A stretch of 6,892 nucleotides of DNA from an uncultured Collinsella sp. (GTDB lineage Bacteria > Actinomycetota > Coriobacteriia > Coriobacteriales > Coriobacteriaceae), in NCBI GenBank assembly GCA_902494855.1, contig CABUVC010000086.1, positions 1 to 6,892 on the forward strand, in the 5' to 3' direction. Shown piece after piece: positions 1 through 6,892 of the stretch (its first letter is position 1; the number at the start of each line of letters is the position of its first letter). The notes beneath the pieces were generated by a model that did not search any database, was not told the origin of the DNA, and saw only the letters and a list, made by a program, of their open reading frames with translations. Both the position numbers and the translations under genes were made by a program.

Positions 1-1711
<1,711 letters not shown>

Positions 1712-2794
1712 TTATTTCTCCTCAATAAGCTTGTCGACCTCGGCCATAAGCGCGTCGACAATTTGGTCCTCAGCTACTTTACCAATGATCCGGCCATGCG
1801 AAAAGAGCAAGGCCTGACCACGTCCGCAAGCAACGCCCAGGTCGGCATCAGAAGCCTCACCGGGGCCATTAACGGCACATCCCATCACGGCGATCGAAAG
1901 CGGCGCGGAGTAGTTCTTAAGCCGCTCGGTTACTTCCTCGGCGATGGGAATCAGGTTAACCTGGCAGCGGGCGCACGTGGGGCAAGAGACAATCTCGGGA
2001 CCACGGCGACGCAGGCCCAGTGACTGCAAAATTCCCCAGGCGACCGGCGGCTCCTCAACCGGATCGGCCGTGAGCGACACACGCATGGTGTCACCGATGC
2101 CTTCGGAAAGCAAGATACCCAAGCCTACAGAGCTCTTGATGGTGCCCTGAAGCTTGGTCCCCGCCTCCGTCACGCCCAGGTGGAGCGGAACATGCGGTAT
2201 CTCGCGCGACAGGGCGCGATAGGTATCAAGCGTCGTCTGTACGCTATGGGCCTTGGCGGATAGCACGATGTTGGTAAACCCACGGTCCTCAAAGTGCCGC
2301 ACAAAGCGTTCGCTCGACATCACGAGCTTTTCGGGCTGCGTGAGGTCGTCGCGCTCGGCAATATCTTGCTCAAGCGAGCCCGCGTTCACGCCAATGCGAA
2401 TCGCGCAGCCCGCGGCACCCGCGGCATCGATGACAGCGTCAACCTTGGCCCAATCGCCGATATTGCCGGGGTTGATGCGCAGCTTAGAGGCACCAGCCTC
2501 GACAGCGCCAATGGCAAGCTTATGGTTAAAATGGATATCGGCGACGATTGGCACCGGAGACTCGGCACAAATCGTGCGAAAGCCCTCGAGCGCAGCCTCG
2601 GTAGGCACGCTCACGCGCACGATATCGCAGCCAGCCTGCGCCAACGCGCACACTTGCGCAAGCGTTGCCTGGGCATCAGCAGTATCGGTGCAGGTCATAG
2701 ACTGAACCACGACCGGAGCGCCACCACCGATCTGCACGCCGCCCACATGCACGGGGCGCGTCAACTCGCGAGGCAAAGGATGGGATAAAGACAA
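1712..2794 (-). CDS. ispG: 4-hydroxy-3-methylbut-2-en-1-yl diphosphate synthase (IspG/GcpE)
   Basis: This cytosolic [4Fe-4S] enzyme does the next-to-last MEP step, reductive ring opening of methylerythritol cyclodiphosphate to HMBPP, taking electrons from flavodoxin or ferredoxin. With a TTG start at 2794 it has 360 residues, close to the E. coli protein (372), and begins MSLSHPLPRELTRPVHVGGV. The TIM-barrel part is at about 1-255, with VQSMTCTDT (30-38), VADIHFNHKLA (84-94), LRINPGNIG (105-113) and IRIGVNAGSLE (132-142). The C-terminal cluster domain supplies Cys271 and Cys274 (SCPTC), Cys306 (GCAVNGPGEA) and Glu313, matching the E. coli ligands Cys270, Cys273, Cys305 and Glu312. It is the short bacterial form without the extra domain of plant proteins. 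An open frame extends upstream to 2962, but that part overlaps rseP and resembles no IspG. The stop TAA abuts the proS ATG. Confidence 0.96.
   Translation of the reverse strand: MSLSHPLPRELTRPVHVGGVQIGGGAPVVVQSMTCTDTADAQATLAQVCALAQAGCDIVRVSVPTEAALEGFRTICAESPVPIVADIHFNHKLAIGAVEAGASKLRINPGNIGDWAKVDAVIDAAGAAGCAIRIGVNAGSLEQDIAERDDLTQPEKLVMSSERFVRHFEDRGFTNIVLSAKAHSVQTTLDTYRALSREIPHVPLHLGVTEAGTKLQGTIKSSVGLGILLSEGIGDTMRVSLTADPVEEPPVAWGILQSLGLRRRGPEIVSCPTCARCQVNLIPIAEEVTERLKNYSAPLSIAVMGCAVNGPGEASDADLGVACGRGQALLFSHGRIIGKVAEDQIVDALMAEVDKLIEEK
1718..1723 (-). promoter_or_regulatory. Shine-Dalgarno site of proS, within the ispG C-terminal codons
   Basis: GAGGAG encodes the last two Glu residues of IspG. 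It is followed by AAATAA, a 6-nt spacer that includes the ispG stop, and then ATG at 1711. It supports the most upstream of three in-frame ATGs (1711, 1699, 1693) as the proS start and suggests coupled translation. Confidence 0.8.
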
Positions 2795-2802
2795 TCCAAA
2801 CA

Positions 2803-2809
2803 CTCCCCT
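2803..2809 (-). promoter_or_regulatory. Shine-Dalgarno site of ispG, overlapping the rseP stop codon
   Basis: The minus strand reads TAGGGGAG. TAG at 2810-2808 is the rseP stop and AGGGGAG at 2809-2803 is a near-ideal ribosome site. An 8-nt spacer leads to TTG at 2794. This placement decides for the TTG start over the in-frame GTG at 2803, which overlaps the site itself. Confidence 0.75.
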
Positions 2810-4169
2810 ACAGAATAAAACGAAGGATGTCGGAACGAAGCATATAGACAAACAGCAGTGCAAAGAGCGCGATGCCGACATAGCTGACGATTGTCTGCAC
2901 TTTGAGCGGCAGCTCGCGACCCGCAATCTTTTGAATGATCTCGATGACCAGCTTGCCGCCATCGAGTGGTGGGATGGGCAGCAGGTTCATAAAGCCAAGC
3001 GAGAACGAAATGAGGGCGGCAAACGAAAGGAACGTGGCAGGGCCGGCAGCAGCGGCCTGTGAGGACATAACGCTAATACCAACGATCGAAGAAGACTGAT
3101 CGAGAATCTCCATCGTATGCTGCGGCTGGAGCAGGCGCATCACGCCATCCGCTGTCTGCACGACATAGGAGAACGACAGGCGAGCCGACGTGATGGGGTC
3201 TAAACGGACCACCTGCGTAGAGGCATACACACCTAGGCGCTCGTCCTCTTTGAGCGCAACCGTGGTCGAATGCTGCTTGCCGTCACGCTCGTACTCGATG
3301 GCGATATCGTCCTTACCGGCAGCCTTGCCGATGGCATCGTAGACATCCATCCAAGTGGAACATGAGACACCGTCAACCGAAAGGATCGCGTCACCGCCCT
3401 CGATACCCGCCTTGGCGGCAATAGACCCCTCGTCAACCTGACCGATCACGTTGGTATCCATCGGCACGGTGACACCCGCAATGGAATAGATGCTCATAAG
3501 GAGCAAAAAACCCGTCAGGATATTGACGATAATGCCCGCAAGCAGCATAAAGGCACGCTTGACAAAGCCCTGGCCCAAATAGGTGTGCGAGCGCTCGCGC
3601 GCAAGGAATTCGGCCTCGTCGCACGGCAGTTCCCATACATCGCCCTCGGCAGTCGCATGCCCGCGATCGAACCGACGGCCGTCAAAGGTGGTATAACCCG
3701 CCGCGTCACGCGGCAGAGTCTGGTACTTGGTGGGATAGTAGCTCGGCGAGGGCTTCTCCCCTTCCTCATACCAGGGCGCGATGGAGCCCCAGCCCAGCAA
3801 AAGGGCGCATGCCTCGAGCACAACCTCCTCGGAAAGCTCGAGCTCGACAGTAAGGTCGGCCACGGTCACGCGACCATGACGATAGATAGCCGCGAGCACG
3901 CGATCGGCGCACGAAACATCGGTCGGATCCATACCGCAGATGGCAGCGTAGCCACCCAGCAGCAGCGGGGTCACGCCAAACTTGGTTCCAATGCGACGCG
4001 ACGTGTAATGGATGTCAAAGCGGCACGGCAGACCCAAAAAGAACTCGGTCACACGGACGCCGCAGGCACGCGCCGCCAAAAAGTGGCCGCCCTCGTGCAA
4101 AAACACGAGGACGGAAAGCATCAGCAGGCCCCAAAAGACCGATGAGAGAACGCTCAGAACAGTATCCAT
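2808..4169 (-). CDS. rseP: Site-2 intramembrane zinc metalloprotease (RseP/RasP/Rip1 family) with a cytosolic insertion
   Basis: This membrane protease cuts substrates inside their transmembrane segments; relatives process anti-sigma factors and remnant signal peptides. From ATG 4169 it has 453 residues. TM1 (about 7-27) ends in the zinc site HEGGH (25-29). GGYAAICGM (72-80) follows. The insertion then runs to about residue 196 and is listed separately. TM2 is at about 205-231, with AGIIVN where most relatives have AGPxxN. One PDZ domain lies at about 238-312, as in Gram-positive and actinobacterial members; E. coli RseP has two. TM3 carries NLLPIPPLDGG (395-405) with the zinc-ligand Asp403, and TM4 is at about 426-445. 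The active-site residues are complete, so it should be active. The start could be TTG 4184, giving five more residues, but ATG fits the family N-terminus. Its substrate cannot be told from the window. The family call is firm; the symbol is by homology. Confidence 0.93.
   Translation of the reverse strand: MDTVLSVLSSVFWGLLMLSVLVFLHEGGHFLAARACGVRVTEFFLGLPCRFDIHYTSRRIGTKFGVTPLLLGGYAAICGMDPTDVSCADRVLAAIYRHGRVTVADLTVELELSEEVVLEACALLLGWGSIAPWYEEGEKPSPSYYPTKYQTLPRDAAGYTTFDGRRFDRGHATAEGDVWELPCDEAEFLARERSHTYLGQGFVKRAFMLLAGIIVNILTGFLLLMSIYSIAGVTVPMDTNVIGQVDEGSIAAKAGIEGGDAILSVDGVSCSTWMDVYDAIGKAAGKDDIAIEYERDGKQHSTTVALKEDERLGVYASTQVVRLDPITSARLSFSYVVQTADGVMRLLQPQHTMEILDQSSSIVGISVMSSQAAAAGPATFLSFAALISFSLGFMNLLPIPPLDGGKLVIEIIQKIAGRELPLKVQTIVSYVGIALFALLFVYMLRSDILRFIL
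3582..3929 (-). other. Insertion in the site-2 protease (residues 81-196), first half winged-helix-like
   Basis: In relatives, the GM motif after GGY is separated from the KRA/QRA start of TM2 by roughly 25-30 residues; here it is about 124. By the known topology of the family, the stretch lies on the cytosolic side between TM1 and TM2. Residues 87-130 show a helix (ADRVLAAIYRHG), a short turn with RVTVADLTVELEL, and a third helix SEEVVLEACALLLGWGSI. WYEEG and an aromatic stretch that could form a wing follow. The spacing of hydrophobic residues matches small winged helix-turn-helix domains. Residues 138-195 are polar and rich in Tyr, Pro, Asp and Arg, then rejoin the family at HTYLGQGFVKRA. 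The reading frame stays open and base use does not change. There are no intein motifs. The winged-helix assignment is by eye. Confidence 0.6.
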
Positions 4170-4184
4170 AAAACGAAAAAGCAA

Positions 4185-4189
4185 TCCTT
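4185..4189 (-). promoter_or_regulatory. Probable, weak Shine-Dalgarno site of rseP
   Basis: AAGGA lies in the 25-bp gap between dxr and rseP. Its distance to ATG 4169 is 15 nt, longer than usual, and the spacer is T-rich. It directly abuts an in-frame TTG at 4184, which is too close to be served by it. This is the least convincing initiation signal of the five junctions in the window. Confidence 0.45.
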
Positions 4190-4194
4190 ATGGG

Positions 4195-5382
4195 TTAGGA
4201 ACGGGTTGCGGCGAGCACCTGCGCAGCCTTTTCACGCGCCCACGCATCGGTGTCGCGAAGCTGCTCAAACGAATCGACCACCTGCATATCGTGGGCGTCC
4301 ATGCAGGATTCCACAATGCGATCGATATCGGTAAAGCTGCAGCCATCGTGCAGGAAGGCATCGACGGCGACCTCGTTGGCGGCATTGAGCACGCACGGCA
4401 TGGTGCCACCCGTCTTGCCGGCACGCTCGGCCAGTGCCAGACAGCGGAAGGTATCCATGTCGGCAGCATCAAACGTGAGCTGCCCCAGCTCGCGGAAATC
4501 GATACGAGGCGCCGGAGTATCCCAACGCTCGGGATACGAGAACGCGAACTGGATGGGAATACGCATGTCGGATGCACCGAGATGCGCCATCACGGAGCCG
4601 TCGGCGAACTCGACCATAGAGTGAATCTTGGACTGGCGCTGCACGACCACGTTAATGAAATCGAGGTCGCAGTTAAACAGATGCATGGCCTCAATGCGCT
4701 CCAGGCCCTTGTTCATGAGGGTGGCGGAGTCAATGGTAATCTTGGCACCCATGGCCCACGTGGGATGCGCGAGGGCATCGGCACGCGTCACGCGATCGAG
4801 CTCGTCGCGCGTGCGGCCAAAGAACGGACCGCCCGAGCAGGTGAGCCAAATGCAGTGGGCCTCGCGCGGGTTCTCCCCCAGATAGCACTGGTAGATGGCG
4901 GAATGCTCAGAGTCGACCGGAATAAGCTGGCCCGGTTGTGCCAACGGCATAAGCAAGTCGCCACCGACGACGAGGGACTCCTTGTTGGCAAGGGCAAGGC
5001 GCTTATTCGAGGTCAAGGCCGCATGGCTCGCCTCGAGACCGGCGGCGCCCACAATAGCGACAAGCACGCAGTCGACATCGTCGCGACGCGCGAGCTCGCA
5101 AACCGCCTGCGCGCCAACGCCGAGCTTCGTTCCCTCGGGCAACTCCTGCAGCACGGCGTCATCGCCATGATCGACATCGGCCACGGCAACCGCCGGAACC
5201 GAGAACTCGCGGGCAGCGGCAACGAGCTCGGAGGTACTGGAGTTAACGGACAGCGCCGTCACCTGCAGGCGATCGGCATGCTGGCGGCACACATCGAGCG
5301 CCTGGGTGCCGATAGAGCCCGTACAACCCAGAATGGCAACGCGAAGGCGTCCATCGGGGCCATACGTCGTCTGGAAGGACAT
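4195..5382 (-). CDS. dxr: 1-deoxy-D-xylulose 5-phosphate reductoisomerase
   Basis: This cytosolic enzyme carries out the second, committing step of the MEP pathway: NADPH- and divalent-metal-dependent rearrangement and reduction of 1-deoxy-D-xylulose 5-phosphate to 2-C-methyl-D-erythritol 4-phosphate. It is the fosmidomycin target. The 395-residue length is nearly that of E. coli Dxr (398). The N-terminal nucleotide-binding loop is GCTGSIG (19-25). NKESLVVGG (133-141) and PVDSEHSAIYQCY (155-167) follow, the latter supplying metal ligands Asp157 and Glu159. SGGPF (183-187) and HPTWAMGAKITIDSATLMNK (206-225) come next, with the third ligand Glu228 in GLERIEA. The flexible-loop Trp209 and His206 are present. 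HSMVEFADGSVMAHLG and ASDMRIPIQFAFSYP continue the catalytic domain, and a helical C-terminal domain ends the protein. ATG 5382 is set by the GGAGG site. It shares an operon and a pathway with ispG, two genes downstream. Nothing is missing or broken. Confidence 0.98.
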   Translation of the reverse strand: MSFQTTYGPDGRLRVAILGCTGSIGTQALDVCRQHADRLQVTALSVNSSTSELVAAAREFSVPAVAVADVDHGDDAVLQELPEGTKLGVGAQAVCELARRDDVDCVLVAIVGAAGLEASHAALTSNKRLALANKESLVVGGDLLMPLAQPGQLIPVDSEHSAIYQCYLGENPREAHCIWLTCSGGPFFGRTRDELDRVTRADALAHPTWAMGAKITIDSATLMNKGLERIEAMHLFNCDLDFINVVVQRQSKIHSMVEFADGSVMAHLGASDMRIPIQFAFSYPERWDTPAPRIDFRELGQLTFDAADMDTFRCLALAERAGKTGGTMPCVLNAANEVAVDAFLHDGCSFTDIDRIVESCMDAHDMQVVDSFEQLRDTDAWAREKAAQVLAATRS

Positions 5383-6281
5383 TACAGCACGCCTCCGATC
5401 ATCAGCAACAGCTGCGCGGTGATGCAGCCGAAGATAAGCGAGTCGCTACGATCGAGCATGCCGCCGTGGCCCGGGATAAGGTTGCCGGAATCCTTGACGC
5501 CCACACCGCGCTTGATGCGCGACTCGATAAGGTCGCCGATAACGCCCAGAATGGACACGACCACGCCGCACAGCAGCGCATAGGGCAGGCTGAGCTTGTA
5601 GAAGTGCGTCGCCCACAGGATGAGCCAAATCAAAACCGAGCCCAAGATGCCGCCGGCAAACCCCTCCCAGCTCTTTTTGGGAGAGATCTTGGGAACCATC
5701 TTGTGCTTGCCGATACGGCTGCCCACGATGTAGGCAAACGAATCGGAGACCCAAAGGGACGCGCAAACGCCCACTGAAAGCAGGGCGCCGGCAAAACCGG
5801 GCACGGCATCGCGCAGCAGCACGATAGCCGACAGCATAAAGCCAGTGTAGATGGGACCCATGAGCGTCACGGCCACATCAGAGATGCGGGTACGCGGCGA
5901 CCAGACATACCAAATGCCCACAGCGAGCATCAAGGCAAAAAGCAGGGCATTCAGCAACATCGAATCGCCCAACGCCGACAGCGGAAAGAGTACGGCGGCA
6001 GCGATACCCATGCGCTCGTTAGCCATCTTGCCATCGAGCCTTGTCATACGGAAAAACTCATAGCAGCACAGACCGCTCATGACAGAAACAAAGATGGCCG
6101 TGGGCACGATACCCAAAACCAGGCACAGGATAAAGACAACGGCATAAACGATACCGGCGGCGGCACGGGTAATAAAGCCCGCCAGCCACGAACCGGTGCC
6201 GCTCTTCGCTGCAGGCGCTCCCGCAGTGGCAGCTTTGCGCACAGGCGTCTTGGGAGCAGATGCCTTGGGACAATCGGACAC
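5382..6281 (-). CDS. cdsA: Phosphatidate cytidylyltransferase (CDP-diacylglycerol synthase)
   Basis: This integral membrane enzyme joins CTP and phosphatidic acid to give CDP-diacylglycerol and diphosphate, the branch-point step for phosphatidylglycerol, cardiolipin and related lipids. The 299-residue protein starts at GTG 6281, supported by a GAGGAGG site 7 nt upstream. Residues 1-30 are a polar Ala/Lys/Pro-rich tail, probably disordered and cytosolic. Hydrophobic segments follow at about 40-75, 92-127, 137-157, 163-178, 207-226 and 233-250. The C-terminus carries the CdsA signature at 254-280 (SRIKRGVGVKDSGNLIPGHG, then GMLDRSD), preceded by the conserved SPKKSWEGFAGG (200-211). The position before the last signature Asp is Ser, where the family usually has an aliphatic residue, Phe or Thr. 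The length is close to the E. coli enzyme. The stop TAA overlaps the dxr ATG by one base (TAATG). Confidence 0.96.
   Translation of the reverse strand: MSDCPKASAPKTPVRKAATAGAPAAKSGTGSWLAGFITRAAAGIVYAVVFILCLVLGIVPTAIFVSVMSGLCCYEFFRMTRLDGKMANERMGIAAAVLFPLSALGDSMLLNALLFALMLAVGIWYVWSPRTRISDVAVTLMGPIYTGFMLSAIVLLRDAVPGFAGALLSVGVCASLWVSDSFAYIVGSRIGKHKMVPKISPKKSWEGFAGGILGSVLIWLILWATHFYKLSLPYALLCGVVVSILGVIGDLIESRIKRGVGVKDSGNLIPGHGGMLDRSDSLIFGCITAQLLLMIGGVL
5392..5396 (-). promoter_or_regulatory. Shine-Dalgarno site of dxr
   Basis: GGAGG on the minus strand is followed by a 9-nt spacer and the ATG at 5382. It lies in the final Ile-Gly-Gly-Val-Leu codons of cdsA. Together with the TAATG overlap this indicates termination-reinitiation coupling of dxr to cdsA. 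Confidence 0.8.
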
Positions 6282-6283
6282 GA

Positions 6284-6892
6284 TTAAGCCTCCTCGGTCT
6301 TGCTCAGTCCACCAAACCTACGGTCACGGCCCTGATAGGCCAAAATGGCGTCGACAAGGCCCCAACGATCAAAGTCGGGCCAATAGGTATCGGTGACGTA
6401 GAATTCGGAATAAGCCACCTGCCACAACAGATAGTTCGAAAGGCGCAGCTCACCTGAGGTGCGAATCACAAGCTCAGGATCGGGAAGGCCGGCGGTATAG
6501 AGGTGGGAAGCCACCATGTCGTCATCAATTGCGGCAGGATCGATCTTACCGGCGGCAGCGTCGAGTGCAATCTGACGGACAGCGCGGGTGATCTCGGCAC
6601 GGGCGCCGTAGTTGACGGCAAGCGCCAGCGTCATGCCGGTGTGGTCGGCACACTCGGCTAGACCGCGCTCAAAGACATCGCGGGTCTTCTTGGGCAGTGC
6701 GGAAATGTCGCCCAAAAAAACAACGCGCACGTTTTCGCGCTTCAGAAGAGGCAGCTCGTCGATAAACGTCTTGGCAAACAGATGCATCAAGACGTTGACC
6801 TCATGCTGCGGACGGTTCCAGTTTTCGGTAGAAAACGCATAGGCAGAAAGCACGTCGACGCCCAGACGCACGCAGGCGGTAATGATCTCGCG
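6284..6892 (-). CDS. uppS: Isoprenyl transferase (undecaprenyl diphosphate synthase), N-terminus cut by the window edge
   Basis: This is a cis-prenyltransferase that adds IPP units to farnesyl diphosphate, giving the C55 lipid carrier for peptidoglycan and other wall polymers. It acts in the cytosol at the membrane face. The 202 visible residues begin inside the fold; about 45-50 residues, including the catalytic Asp and the HGNRRWA-type motif of the family, lie beyond the right edge. Visible family hallmarks are AYAFSTENWNRP (visible residues 18-29), NYGARAE (94-100), the diphosphate- and metal-binding signature RTSGELRLSNYLLWQ (144-158) with YSEFY just after it, and the C-terminal GRDRRFGG. 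Arg144, Arg150 and Glu163 correspond to Arg194, Arg200 and Glu213 of the E. coli enzyme. The GTG at 6871 is an internal Val codon, not the start. The stop is 2 bp before cdsA. The family is clear; the prenyl chain length made cannot be read from sequence. Confidence 0.96.
   Translation of the reverse strand, partial: REIITACVRLGVDVLSAYAFSTENWNRPQHEVNVLMHLFAKTFIDELPLLKRENVRVVFLGDISALPKKTRDVFERGLAECADHTGMTLALAVNYGARAEITRAVRQIALDAAAGKIDPAAIDDDMVASHLYTAGLPDPELVIRTSGELRLSNYLLWQVAYSEFYVTDTYWPDFDRWGLVDAILAYQGRDRRFGGLSKTEEA
6289..6295 (-). promoter_or_regulatory. Shine-Dalgarno site of cdsA
   Basis: The minus strand reads GAGGAGG, then a 7-nt spacer, then GTG at 6281. The site lies inside the last codons of uppS (Glu-Glu-Ala-stop), so it fixes the GTG start of cdsA and suggests that cdsA translation is coupled to uppS. 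Confidence 0.85.

Noticed and set aside
2294..2788. A 164-codon plus-strand open frame opposite ispG
   Set aside because: It is the codon-aligned mirror of ispG and encodes no recognisable protein.
2795..2962. A 56-residue N-terminal extension of IspG back to an ATG at 2962
   Set aside because: The added residues are Ser/Arg/Cys-rich, overlap the rseP C-terminus in another frame and do not resemble IspG. The TTG at 2794 has a good ribosome site and gives the expected length.
3582..3929. The protease insertion as an intein or a mobile-element scar
   Set aside because: No Cys/Ser start with a His-Asn end, no flanking repeats, no frame break and no change in base composition were seen. It reads as a domain of the protein.
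4170..4184. TTG 4184 as the start of the site-2 protease
   Set aside because: AAGGA touches this codon with no spacer, and the five added residues are not typical of the family. It was kept only as an alternative to ATG 4169.
4170..4194. A possible promoter or terminator in the T-rich dxr/rseP gap
   Set aside because: The 25 bases contain neither a -35/-10 pair nor an inverted repeat. The run of T on the minus strand is not preceded by a stem.
4012..5583. A 523-codon open frame on the plus strand, opposite dxr
   Set aside because: Codon-aligned mirror of dxr, with the same cause (no TTA, CTA or TCA codons in dxr). It runs across three conserved minus-strand genes and has no family features.

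Overview
The window is a compact piece of bacterial chromosome in which all six genes lie on the minus strand. Read from the right edge to the left, the order is uppS (5' end outside the window), cdsA, dxr, rseP (site-2 protease), ispG and proS (3' end outside the window). Nearly every base is coding. The junctions are 2 bp (uppS/cdsA), a 1-bp TAATG overlap (cdsA/dxr), 25 bp (dxr/rseP), 13 bp (rseP/ispG) and 0 bp (ispG/proS). I see no terminator, promoter, RNA gene, repeat or mobile element, so this looks like the middle of one long operon that continues past both edges.

The DNA is GC-rich and rarely uses TTA, CTA or TCA codons. The gene order dxr - site-2 protease - ispG is the actinobacterial arrangement (compare dxr-rip1-gcpE of Mycobacterium tuberculosis), and the protease carries an actinobacterial-like GGYxxxxGMxP segment. 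With the strong purine-rich Shine-Dalgarno sites, this suggests an intestinal-type member of Coriobacteriia such as Collinsella or a relative. That placement is an inference from protein flavour; no phylogeny was run.

The genes fit together around membrane and envelope supply. Dxr and IspG are an early and a late step of the MEP pathway, which makes the isoprenoid precursors IPP and DMAPP. UppS polymerises IPP onto farnesyl diphosphate to make the undecaprenyl carrier for cell-wall synthesis. CdsA makes CDP-diacylglycerol for phospholipids. The site-2 protease cleaves within membranes and usually acts in envelope-stress signalling or clearance of signal-peptide remnants. ProS charges tRNA-Pro and is a frequent passenger at the end of this cluster in bacteria.

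Most of the window is ordinary conserved housekeeping DNA. The one feature that stands out is an insertion of about 95-115 residues in the site-2 protease, between its HExxH-containing first part and its second membrane segment. Its first half has the helix-turn-helix-wing pattern of a small winged-helix domain and should lie in the cytoplasm. Smaller points are a probable TTG start for ispG whose Shine-Dalgarno site overlaps the rseP stop codon, weaker initiation signals in front of rseP than at the other junctions, and two CxxC pairs that flank the editing insert of ProRS.
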